Positions 28,238 through 39,516 of a DNA stretch of 64,000 nucleotides are shown in pieces; within the stretch, counting starts at the first letter, position 1, and each line of letters starts with the position of its first letter. The position numbers and the translations under genes were made by a program. Source of the DNA: Arthrinium phaeospermum (lineage: Eukaryota > Ascomycota > Sordariomycetes > Amphisphaeriales > Apiosporaceae); contig QYRS01000007.1 of NCBI GenBank assembly GCA_006503535.1, forward strand, positions 1,798,001-1,862,000, read 5' to 3'. The notes under the pieces were generated by a model. The model was not told the DNA's origin. It searched no databases and was given only the letters and a program-made list of their open reading frames with translations.

Positions 28238-31191
28238 GGTTGTCGAAAAGGCAGGAAAAGGAGGAGAAGAATGACTTGGAATAGACGAGGATGGCCGCTA
28301 GTATTGTATGTTCTGAAGGATCGTCACCGCTCTTTCGAGAGATGACGGTGCGATGCCCTGGGGTGTCGAGGGCCAGCTGTATGGGGGATGAGGGTGAGAA
28401 GAGAAGCTGGAGAGGGTGAGATTTGGTGTAAGTCGAGCGCCCGATCGAGAATATCGAGGGGACATGGCCGACAGAAGTGGGTGAGATTGTGCGAGGAGAA
28501 GAGCGGTGTAGACGAACGTTGGCTGTTCCGGTCTGGGGCTGGGAGATGCAGGCGGCCGACCAATGAGTGTCGCGACGGTGGAGCCCCGGAGACCACCTCA
28601 GTCAAGGGTACATGGCCCCTTCGGCCAATCACGGCCGGCATCGTGAGCAGCCTATCGGCATTGTGCTTCGACCAAGTCGCCAAAGTAGCAATAGCGGGGA
28701 AGCTGCAAGCAGGGAGGGGACGCTACTATCGAGACTGCCTCTGCCTCCATTGGCCCACGGCGCTGCATCGCTCGTCGCGGGAGTCGCCAGTGCCAGCGTA
28801 CGGTGCAAATGCAGATATGCAGCAGTGTGGTGTGCTTTGCAGTAGGAGGCAGTAGTGGTCTGGAGTCTGCCGGCCAGGTTAGCAGATGCTGCAAGTCCCT
28901 TAGTCTCTTAGTTCATGTTGGTGGGTGGGTTGTGGGATCCAGTGTCGCCAGTGTCCAGTCGGCGCCGGAGCCTCTTGGTCAGTCCCTCTTTTTCCTCTGC
29001 ACTCTCGCAGTCTCGTGGCCCGTTCTGAGACTCAATTGAGGGAGATCGACGTACAGGGGGGCCCGGTTTTACCGTGATATTTGTAGCAACTATACCCGCT
29101 ATATTTCGTGTTATAGGTGACAGTGAGTTGTCTTTGCTGGAGCTGGAGCTGGGGCTGGCTGGAGCGAGCTTGCTTCCATGTCGAAAACAGGCCGGTTCTA
29201 TACGTAGCTCGCATGCATATATAATATGAACGTGCCATTCGGGAAAGAGAGGGCATCGTTCTCATCGTCTTCTGTCTGCCGCCGACCTTGTGAGCGAGCC
29301 TCGGGTGGACAGACCGGGTGACCGGGTGTCAATTCTGCCAGTCGCACAAGCCGTTGCAAATCCTCTCCAAAGAGAGGAGAGCGAAAAAGAGAGAGAGAGA
29401 TCGGCTTGGTCGAGCTCGCTAAGTCGCTACCAGCTACGTGCAATGAGTGTCATCAGATGCAGAGCTTGTCGCCCCTCTAAGGTCATGTTTCGTGCCAGTT
29501 CTCCAGCACAGCCCGGTTTCTACATGAGACCCTGAAGAGCTTGAGGATCTGGATCCTCCCGATCGCGTTTTTTCCCTCTCATTCTGGAATGAATGCAGTC
29601 CCACTTGGCTAGGTCGCTTTGAGATCCTTTTGCCCTGATTGCTTCGAGAACTTCGCCAGTCCCCTCTTGCTGTCCCCTCCCCTCTAAAGTTGCGTTCCCG
29701 GGCGCCACCGCCCCTGGATACGACGCAAGAAGCTGCAGGAAGCCCCACCATCACGATATCCAGACTGGAAGAGAGATGGATCGATGGGTAGCCAAGGCCA
29801 CGAATCCAAGTTCACGATGATAAAGACTATCGATACCACTACGATAGGAGCCCCAGAGAAGCTGACGGTGGAGCTCGGCTTTCGAACCGGCGCTTTTTCT
29901 TCCCACCAGACCCAAAAGCTGCTTGTACATGCTGCAAGTACCTTCCAAGCTCCCTCCTCGGGACTATCGCGCAAACGGAAACGGCGCAGACCCGGCGACT
30001 TACTATGGCGCGACATTTCGAGCCGTTCCAGACAAACTCACAAAGCACCCCGTTAGTGGTCTATGCGGTCTCCTTACTACGCTCACCGCAAGACCGCAAC
30101 GTCAAGGCCCTCACGTACTTTCTCATACATTGCATACTGCTAGCACTGAAAGGACAGGGATCTGGCAAGAGGCTAGCACTGGCCTAAGCATCTCCGTAGA
30201 GATCTCCCGAGAGCGCCCCTGCGTCGTCGCTTGTAGTAGTAAAAATGCAACCATGGCCTGACCTCCCAATATTATTAGTAGAACAAGCCGCATCTCACAT
30301 ACCGGATCGCGAACGTGTCGCCAGTCGCCAGGTCGCCTTGGTTATTCCCATTTATTCTGCACCACCTAGTCTCATACGATGATGGCATACCCTGGGGCTG
30401 TCCGTCCATTAGGCTACATATGCACCTCCATCTGTGCTGAAGAAGACTCAGTTGTCGGGTCGACTGTCGCAGCCCTGCGCTTGTTTGCTTCAGCATGTCA
30501 AACGCGAGGGGCGGGGAGGTTGGGCTTCTTGGGTAACACGAAGTCCTCTCGTGTTACCTGCCACCTGGAGGACTCAACACTTGGGAGACATGGCGTTTTC
30601 CTTTGCCTCGCTAGCAAACAAACAATCATGGTGCTACCCATGACATGTAGGCTGTCTGACTCGCTGTATCAGGCTAATCATCGACGTCGAAAAGAGTCTG
30701 GTGTGTATTATGCGTCCTCCTCTATGATATCCGATCAACACGTAGCACGTCGCCCGCTGTATCCAAACTCCACATTCGCCTCTACCTGTACATATGCAGG
30801 CGCCAAGTACGCCGCAGAGGGGAAACCACCGGCTTCGCGCCACCAGGCCTGATTGGTAGGCCGCCAGCAAAAACCTCTATCCTCTTCCTTGGCTGGCCGA
30901 TGACTTGCAGCGCGCTTGGCTGGAATGGCTCGCCCAGCTCGCTTTCTGGCTTGCCGCAAACGGAAGGGTGAAGCGGCCATAGGATAGTGCGAAGACTTTC
31001 AAAGGGGCTTTTTGGCCTCTTTTTTTTGTCGTTTTTGCTTCTCTCTCTAGCTTCTACCTCACCCACGACAGTGTCAACACTGCCCTGCCTGCCTGCCTCA
31101 GACTTGGGGCGTACCACCGACTGACCTACCTAGGTAGCGCTGGGGCTGGCTATTCCCGTACGCTTGCGGCGACGACCCTCATGACTAGAGG

Positions 31192-32109
31192 CTAAGTGGG
31201 GTGGCAGTCAAGTGGTTGGTCAATGTCGGCCGACACCACACCAAGGGATAGTCTCCTTTTCCCTCCTGCTATTGCCTTGATCTGGACGACCGGCTTGTTG
31301 TGCTGGGTTGTGGTGCGCTGTGCTGCCTGAACAAGGCTGACGAATGCCTGTCTCTTGTACGTTCGGCCTGTCCTGGTCAGACGTCCGAAACATTTCTGTG
31401 ATCTGACTGGGAGCTGGCTCTCTGTGTAATCGTCAATTCGTCGTACCATTTTGTGCCATGGTGTTTTTTGAGTTGCGGGAACCGTTTGATGGGTAGAACG
31501 AACGAGTCCGTGGTTTTCCCGCTTTTTCGTCGGGAAACAGAGTGTCACCACTTGCCGCGCACGTCTCTCATGTTGATCTCGCCACTGCGACCTTGGACAA
31601 GAAAAACCTGACTCTCGCTTGGGGCCCTGGGCAAGACCAGCCAACGGCCACGGCAAGAGGCGGCCTGCTGCCCGTGCGCGCCCTGGGAGATCTGCTGCAG
31701 TATCCACTAGCCAATTTGAACTCTCCAACGTCGATACAGCATGGATGGGTATTGAATTGACTATTGTCGGCCAACCCGTGCCCGCAGCAAGACGGCGATT
31801 GAATGGGGTTTGCCCAGCTGCCCCAAAGCAAGAAGAAAAAAAATCGTGCCTTTGGTTGAGAGAGAAACAGGGCGAGTTGCTCAGTAGGTAGCACGCAGTT
31901 GCCGGCGGCCCCGTCTTCTCGTCAATCATCATTGATCTTCCATAAACCCGTACTTGGCCAGCTAGCAGTAGCCGACGCAGTAGCTGGACAACTGGAGCCC
32001 TGAGGAGCACTGGAGCACTGGAGAGCGGCCAAGGCACGATCGAGAAGACGGGGCCGCTGCGGGTGGCAGTTCCATCAATGCTGGATGCCTTTGCCAATAT
32101 CAAGTACAT
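31192..32109 (-). CDS. Orphan open reading frame, 305 codons (doubtful)
   Basis: An uninterrupted ATG-to-TAG frame of 305 codons in a spacer. I recognise no domain. The composition is Arg-, Pro- and Ser-rich with no clear signal peptide, membrane helix or repeat, and it reads more like chance translation than a folded protein. It is listed only because its length is unusual for a spacer at this base composition. It could be an orphan gene or part of a long non-coding transcript upstream of the regulator. Confidence 0.15.
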   Translation of the reverse strand: MYLILAKASSIDGTATRSGPVFSIVPWPLSSAPVLLRAPVVQLLRRLLLAGQVRVYGRSMMIDEKTGPPATACYLLSNSPCFSLNQRHDFFSSCFGAAGQTPFNRRLAAGTGWPTIVNSIPIHAVSTLESSNWLVDTAADLPGRARAAGRLLPWPLAGLAQGPKRESGFSCPRSQWRDQHERRARQVVTLCFPTKKRENHGLVRSTHQTVPATQKTPWHKMVRRIDDYTESQLPVRSQKCFGRLTRTGRTYKRQAFVSLVQAAQRTTTQHNKPVVQIKAIAGGKRRLSLGVVSADIDQPLDCHPT

Positions 32110-33585
32110 GCCGATGAAACTTCACTAAAGAGAAAAAGAAAGTCCATGTCATTGAGCGGTCAACTGCTGCATGCCCGTTGGACTGTAGGCGCCTCCTATG
32201 TCAGAGTTGCTCATTGGCCGGAAAAAGCAATCAGAAACCAACGTCTACGTTTCATGTCTTTTGCGGAGTGAGGTCCCAGCTCCCCAAGTCAATGGGTTTG
32301 GGTGTTTGGTTTGCCAGCACGTCTTCAACCAGGTACTAATTGGCAGCGGTAGTACAAGTCTCTTTGCAGCTATCGTGGTGCACCGATACAAATGTGCAAC
32401 CCAATCTGATACCTGTTATCCAGGTGAGGCTCGCACGCCGGCTAACGATGATGCCTAAACCCACGCCTAGAACCACTCTCATACTACGAGCCCATTGCAC
32501 GATCGGGCTGTCAAGGTGAGCTGGGCCTTGATTTGGCAGATGACTAGTTTGGACCGTCTTGTACCACGCGGCATCGTGGTCCATATCGGCTGTTTAGTCA
32601 GTCTATGCAGCGGACGCGTAGTCTTGCTAGGCCGTATCCACCTGACAAGACTCGGCATTGCTCACGACGTCTTTGATGCCTCTGTATGAGCCCGCCTACA
32701 GCATTGATGGAAGCAGATCTATTGAGTCTGAGAAGAGGAAGAACCGACGCATTGTCAGGCACGGTTGAACGGCCTGGGAGTCCACAATAATGCCACATTG
32801 ACGACGGCTGATGGGGATGGGGATGGGGTTGTGCTCAACATATTCGACTACATACGCACATATCCTCAATATATAGTTGACACTACGTGAAATCTATGTA
32901 GTATAGCGAGTTGCTATAGGATGATGGAAGGTAATTCTGTTCTCTCCTGTCAGGTCATTATAACAGACGCGTGGAGGGTTGGAAGCCCCTGAGCGAGTTG
33001 CCTCAATCGGGATGAAGGTGCGATTGGCTCCCCTGTCCATCGCGAGTCATTTCCGTGGGAGTACGGGACGCCGTGATAGCTTATCAGTGCAACTGAATTG
33101 CAGCATGCATGGCCTATACTACTAATGTTGTCAGAGTATGATATAACCGCAAGTTGGCAGTTCTGCTCGGTTGTAATATCCATCGCTATTTACTCAGGTG
33201 CCTAATCCTTTATAAGAGACTATGGTTGGCATCATCTCGCTGCCCGCCAATGACTTTGGGGGCAAGTGGCTGTAATCTATGATTCTATAACGGTATTACT
33301 TTCCAGATTCAAGCTTTTCTATATATAAAATAACCCATGGCGATCACACCTTCGTATTCATTTCTTGAGGAGCACAGGAGTTTGATATCTACATGATGAA
33401 AACCAGCATAGGTGAACAGGTCGTTTGCTTGAGATCGCCTACACGCCTCCACCCATGGTTATCATGGTAGCCAGATATCCAATTGATACACTTATGCTAG
33501 AAACGGGTTGATAATGTTATAAAACGGTTAACTTTACGGTATAAAGTCAGTACATGTTGATTCATCCAGTTTGATCTGTTGTATT

Positions 33586-33927
33586 TCATTCCCCCGTTAC
33601 AAGCAGTAGGAGATGGTATACATGATAGATAGGATTTCGGTCGACGTCGACATGAAAATACCATCCACGACAATGTCTCTCGCCAGGCAGGAGTGTATGC
33701 ATTTCTCTGCCGGGAACAAGAGCGCAGTATACGGCTTGCTTTGATCTGACCGGCCCAGATTGGAGGTAACTCACAACATCACGACAAGGCCACACAAGCT
33801 GTCCCAGACAAGAAGAATCGCACTCTGGGCCCAGGTAATCTAGATCCAAATACCTTTTATTCAGTTCTATTCCAGGGTAACAGGGTTTGGTAGGTACACA
33901 CTGGGCATTGACGTGCCTACCTCTCAC
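33586..33927 (-). CDS. Cys-containing open frame, possible terminal exon (doubtful)
   Basis: A 113-codon minus-strand frame ending TGA just below 33590, with seven Cys (for example GPECDSSCLGQLVWPC and ERHCRGWYFHVDVD) and a hydrophobic end. There is no early ATG; the frame opens at GTG. Acceptor-like AG sites (GAGAGGTAG, AATGCCCAG) lie at its start, so an upstream exon would be needed. I could not find one with a signal peptide. A small secreted protein or a relic is possible. Confidence 0.15.
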   Translation of the reverse strand: MRGRHVNAQCVPTKPCYPGIELNKRYLDLDYLGPECDSSCLGQLVWPCRDVVSYLQSGPVRSKQAVYCALVPGREMHTLLPGERHCRGWYFHVDVDRNPIYHVYHLLLLVTGE

Positions 33928-34471
33928 CCAAATTTAGCATTCGAAGAATCGCAGTTGCTGCAGTAGCTCAACCAACACAGTAGTGACGCAACATGGCAAA
34001 AAACGAGGGGTATGGCAGAATGGCATTGAAAACATCATCTTCGCAAAAATAATGGCTCCAAAAACGTAGCGATAGATGGTAGATACCGAGGACTGGCGGC
34101 ATCATATTGTGATGATGCCTAGCACGGGGCCAGTTGAGAAGTGGTGAGGAGGTCGTCACGCGGTACTGGGCCGAAATATTACCGGGGCCATCTGGAGCCT
34201 CAACCTCGAAAAGTTGAATGCTTCATCACAAAGCCATCATCGCGAATGAGTTGATCACCAACATCCGCCTGGTATCACTAAAGATCATTTTACTCGGTGC
34301 TCGGACTGCCGTTTTGTCGCTGCATTGTCTTTGTTTCTTCATAGCCCGTGGCGAATCCTGCATCCCGCATCCCGCATCCCCTCTCCACCACCACCCTCTA
34401 TAACCTGAGCAGGGGGGCAACTGGCCTCGGGATTGATATACCACGTGCTTCACTTGGCCCTGTCGAGTCTC

Positions 34472-36244
34472 ATGCCAGTAACAACGAGTCTCGCCCGTGC
34501 ACGTCGGAAAGCGGCCTTCAAGAGAAAGCCCACGGCTTTGAGTTCGGACCGTGTGTCTACCATGCAAAACCGTACTGCTACTCCTGCCAATACTGGCGTC
34601 GACGAAGAAGTCGTCTCTCAAATGGCGGATTACACGACCCGTGGATCTCGTCTCCCAATAGACAGTCTTTACACGTCAGAGCCGCTGATAGTTGACCCTC
34701 TGGTTACGGCTACATCCACTGCACAAGATCGGACTCTGGACCAATGCCTACCGTTGCTAAAGGCCGCGGATAGCAACCTCGAGTACAATGCCAATGGCGT
34801 GCCCCGTCTTCACCGCGAGAGGCACATCAAATACCTGGAGCAGACGCTCGGAAACCTTCCGGCGCCCTTTGTCGGGGCCGATGCAAGCAGGCCATGGTGC
34901 ATGTACTGGGCCCTCAATGCCCTGTCGCTATTGGGAGCCGACGTTTCCAAATTCAGAGAAAACCTCATTGTGACGGCAGCCCACATGCAGAACAAGACTG
35001 GTGGCTTCGGCGGCGGCTTTGGCCAGACTTCACATTTGGCAACGACTTATGCAATGGTGCTGTCGCTGGTCATTGTGGGTGGGGAGTCGGCATATGAGGT
35101 CATTGACAGGCGCGCCATGTGGAAATGGCTGTCGTCGCTGAAGCAGCCCGATGGGGGGTTCCAGATGTCTTTAGGGGGCGAGGTCGATGTCAGGTGAGTA
35201 GCTGCCGCTCTGTTCCGGGAGACCCAACCGTCCGAATCTCATGATATTGATGTCCCTAGGGGTGCTTACTGCGCGGCCGTCGTCATCTCTCTGCTCAATC
35301 TCCCGCTGGATTTGTCATCTGATTCTCCTGCGAGCGCCGCTGGACTGGCTGATCTGTACACCGGCCTAGCGAGTTATGTACAAAGATGTGAGCAGGAACC
35401 GAACAGGTACACCCTGGCCGCCGACGCAGGCTAACACATGCAGGCCAAACATTCGAGGGTGGCATCTCCGCAAAGCCGGATGCTGAGGCACATGGTGCAT
35501 ATGCCTTCTGCGCGTTGGGCTGTCTATCCATACTGGACGCTCCGCATCGGATCATTCCTAGGTATGCAGCATCTAAGATTCTGTCCATTGAGGTTGTGAC
35601 AACGTAGACGATGCTCGCTGACCCCTACGTAACCAGGACACTCAATGTGCCACGCCTTATCTCTTGGCTCTCCTCTCGCCAATATGCCCCAGAAGGCGGC
35701 TTTTCTGGTCGCACGAACAAGCTGGTCGACGGTTGTTACAGCCACTGGGTGGGTGCATGCTGGCCCCTAATCCAAGCCAGCCTGGGAGCACCGTCGCAGC
35801 CAGCCCACGACGCTGAGTTTTGCAGTTTCTACGACCGCGAGGGCCTAATCCGGTACATCATGTCTTGTGGGCAAGACCATTCTTCCAAAGGTGGGATGAG
35901 GGACAAGCCTAGCCAGTAAGTCCAACCACAATCCTTCCTGTCTGCCGCCTGTGTCGACTCTCACTACTCGTTGGAGGGGCTAAATTGATTTTTCCCACAG
36001 CCGATCTGACGCATACCATACATGTTATGTATTGAGCGGTCTCACTTCTGCACAACATGTTGTGAGCGCTGTCCTGGCCGAGGAGGAATATGTGGCAAAC
36101 ATGGCGTGGAAGGTATCACCGTACTCGGATCCTCAGCTATTTGACGAGCAGGACCGTCTTAACCCCACAGACCCTGTCTACGCTATTCCCCAAAGGAAGC
36201 GGGAGGAGGTCATGACATATTTCTTATCGAAGCCAGGGTTCTGA
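34472..36244 (+). CDS. RAM1: Protein farnesyltransferase beta subunit
   Basis: Catalytic beta subunit of CaaX farnesyltransferase, which adds farnesyl to Ras, Rho-like proteins and pheromone precursors in the cytosol with the alpha subunit Ram2. Five exons: 34472-35193, 35260-35387, 35444-35561, 35637-35915 and 36001-36244. Introns are 66, 56, 75 and 85 bp. Joined, they give 496 residues in one frame. The alpha-alpha barrel repeats carry GGFGGGFGQTSHLATTYA, PDGGFQMSLGGEVDVRGAY, FEGGISAKPDAEAHGAY and EGGFSGRTNKLVDGCYSHW. The zinc ligands are Asp354 and Cys356 (in VDGCYSHW) and His422 (in DAYHTCYVLSG). The ATG at 34472 gives a basic N-terminal extension relative to yeast Ram1; an ATG at 34562 in the same frame is an alternative start. 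The family call is secure. Confidence 0.95.
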
Positions 36245-37653
36245 GTCCTGGCCCGCCTGGCGGTCGCATAGCAAGAGGCCGCCTTGCCCGGAGGCGAGCC
36301 AATACGCGGCCAGTAATATCTGCAACCCCCGAATGGACCTTGGGCCGTTCTCGTGAACGCGTCCAAGCCATACGCGCGAGACTACGTAGGTGTTTTGGCT
36401 TGGCTGGGGACATTGGAAGGGGTCCCTATTCCAGCGGGAAGACCCGGACCGTGTCCCAGACGGGTAGGACGGACATTAGGACATGGCGTCAGGTCGGCTC
36501 TGCATAGAGAGGGATCATCTCATAGTGACACAGGACAGCATTTTATCGAAGCTTGGCGGCTTCCAGGACATTACAATCTAGTCTATGCCGTGGGCCGGCT
36601 CAGCCTCCGACCATGCCGCTTTGGCTTGTCTATACAGCCATTTTTATGCAGGCTACAAACGGCAGGTGAAATGCGCGTGATAATACGAAGGCGGGTTGAT
36701 CGATGCACTTCGCCCGGCTGCAATGGGCGTTAGAGAGAGAGGGAGGGAGAGGGAGAGACCGGACTTTGTGAACTTCCATGCATTCGCCAATCTAGAACCC
36801 ACGGCCCCGATGGTCCCAATTGGGCCTGTCCAACTTCGGAATTGATGAGGTCTCTCGTTACGACAGCAGAGCGATATGCATCCATCCCATTGACCACGTC
36901 GTCTCCCTCGTCCCAGACAATTGGGAAGGACCTGGCCGAGTCTCACCAGGTCAGGCCATGTCGCTACCCAGTGCCTTCGATCTCGGAATAAAAGCGCCAT
37001 CGGAGGCCCTGTCTCTGTCTCTGTCTCTCTCTTTCGCGTTGGAACGGCATGAGCGAAGAAACCCCTTGGGTTCTTCTGCTCCATGTGACATTGACCGATG
37101 TATCCTCGAGAGTGAGTCAGACCTCTGTATAGCCAAACATGACTCCAACCGAATAACTCGCACACATGGGTCTCGACATAGATGTCCTCGAGGCTTTAAG
37201 CATATGAATGAAGGAGCCTGACCGCGAGAGCCGGGTCGTCTTTTCTGACTTGCCCTCCTGCAAAAGTCCTAGCAACGATGGTGTCTACCCCCTCTCCTCT
37301 TCCCCCTCCCCCCCCCTTTTCGACAACTATTGCGAGTTGCTGTCATAAATTGTAGCAGCTGCAGTCAGCTCTTAGACCAAGACGGTTGGTCAGAGTCAGA
37401 TGCCCACAGCTTTGTTGCAGCACATCTCAGCCGTCAGATTCGAGATGCGTATATCATACATGGAATTGGTACCTAGAACCCAGGAGGAAGCCGCTACATG
37501 ATATGTGGGAAGAGGCATCACGGCCTTTCGTCGAAGTCTCGGCCCAAAGCGCAGATGGTCAAGCCCTTGCCAACTAGGTGGGCAGCCCATTGGCGTAGCA
37601 TACATAATAGAGACTGTCTCTGGATGTCCGGTTACAGTCCGATTGCACCTATT

Positions 37654-37655
37654 AG

Positions 37656-37690
<35 letters not shown>

Positions 37691-37695
37691 GTAGT
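37654..37695. repeat. AGC/CAG trinucleotide microsatellite
   Basis: About 14 AGC units interrupted by AGT units, in a spacer. It is not inside any supported coding frame. Confidence 0.9.
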
Positions 37696-39493
37696 ACATA
37701 CATTGCATATCGACCCTGTATTATGAGATGAAATTGGAGGGGGCGGGGTATGTACCGCTGCATAATGTACTACTTACTGCCAGGCCTATTCTACTTTGCG
37801 TACCTACTGACTTACTTTACATATGTAGGGATGTAGTATCGTACGCATAATAAAATTGGCTTGAGTATATGGTCTCCGAGATGGCATCGATGACGAACTA
37901 AACGGACGGCCTTGGCTTGTCCAGCGTAACGCCGGCCTCGACCCCTGTCTTTTGCTATCCATACTAGATATGATAGACGGCGACAGCAGAACGGTACGCG
38001 CTTCGCCGTACTGGCGGCGAGTTCAAGTCAATCAATCAATCACCAGTGAAACCATGTATGCGGAGAGTGCCTGGCGCTGTACTACTAGAATGATCCTGGC
38101 TGCTGATGCACGACACTTGCATCGTAGCGGAAATGGATAGTCCAGCCAGGTAAGTGGGTTCACGCTCCAAGCTCTAGGGCAAATGACCCCTCCTCATGGT
38201 TGATGGCCGCGGAAAGAGGCGACGCAGTCTGTAATCTCTCTGGCCAGTTTCGACCGTGGACGGCATGTGCTATGATGTTATTGCGGTTGATTGTTGGTGT
38301 TGTTGTTCATTGCGTGACGGCGAGGGGTGCAGTGCATATCAATTTGATTGCTCGGGGGATTTCGTTATGGAGGAGGAGATGGAGGAGGAGGAGGAGGGTG
38401 ATAACGACGCCCACATAGAAAAGAAGGTTTCCCGAAGTGCTGGACTAATAAGCTCTTGGGATCTTGGGGCACATCTCGGTATAGAGCCAGGATGTCATTG
38501 GTCGTGTGTAACTCGAGCCCGGATTGGCTGCGGAAAGCTTATGTGGTTTCTATCAATCTAGGTCTTCCAGTGGGTTGACATGGACACCACCGCTACTGCT
38601 GCTACTTGCTGCTACCGCCAGCACCACCCCTCAATCCCCAGTCGGCCGACAGACAGCCCCTTCATCATCATCCTCCTCTCCTCCCCTTCCTCTACCGCCA
38701 ACCCGACGGCGCGATGCAGACGGTCGTCAATCTATTGTAAGCATGGCATTGCATGTCATGGCGTTTACGAGCACACTTCCGGTTTTAGTCTTTTTCCCCC
38801 CCTCCTTCTTGTCTTAGGTAACTTCATGTTCATATTGCTTGCATTGGAACCAGTCTGTAGGGTCCTCCCTCCCCCCCTCCATCTGCCTTCCAGAATAAGT
38901 CTGTGCTAGTGTAGGTAAAGTGTAAAGTTGATTACCAAGTACATGTAGCTGGTGCTGCTGCAAGACATCGTGAGCTGAACCGACGAAACCCTCAACATGA
39001 GTATCTGCCATGTTGTTTTTTCTGTCTTTCGTTCCCGAGTGCCTGCTTGCCTGTCCTTCTTCGCGCCACCGGGCCGCACTTCTCAACTACATTTCCCGTG
39101 ACTTCTGCCACCGCTCCGATGGACCAAGCCCATCGTCTACGTGGTTCCTGCTCCATACGTGTGTGTGTGATGTGCATCGAATCGGCCGTTCTTGTCTCGA
39201 CAACAACATGGACCGGTCGGCCGGCGGTACGTACGGTACGGCACAGTACAGTGTACCTCCCGCCTCCTACCTCCTGCCCTCAGGTCAATTGATTGATCAA
39301 TGGCGTTGTCTGCTGGGCACTAGCCGTACTCGAAAAGACGGGAGCCGCTTGCAGAGGCAAAGTATCAATTGGACGGTTCATAATTTTAATATCAAGCGGC
39401 ACTGACAACTCATCATTGCATGAGGTGTTAATCGTTTTGGACTTTGCCTGCTTAGTTGCCTCGCCAGACCTCGTCCATTCACGCTCGCCTCTG

Positions 39494-39516
39494 GCAGGGT
39501 AGCAGGGTAGCAGGGT
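39494..39516. repeat. Tandem GCAGGGTA, three copies
   Basis: GCAGGGTA, GCAGGGTA, then GCAGGGT, contiguous, in a spacer. Confidence 0.9.

Larger units (their letters stand above)
28238..34471. other. Long intergenic region between regulator and farnesyltransferase
   Basis: 6.2 kb between divergent genes. No gene is firmly supported. It includes the regulator promoter (28.2-29.0 kb, minus direction). Two uncertain frames are listed separately (31192-32109 and 33586-33927). From about 32840 to 33600 the DNA is clearly more AT-rich, with TATATATAAAATAA near 33320. A tandem GCATCCC (about three units) lies at 34362-34380, upstream of the farnesyltransferase ATG. No transposon terminal repeats or coding relics are recognised. 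Confidence 0.5.

Noticed and set aside
31121..31140. ACCTACCTAGGTAG palindrome as a transposon end
   Set aside because: Single short palindrome of a kind common in fungal spacers; no partner repeat or transposase.
36653..37165. 170-codon minus-strand frame
   Set aside because: Built largely from simple repeats (CTCTCC and CTCTGT tracts); no family features.
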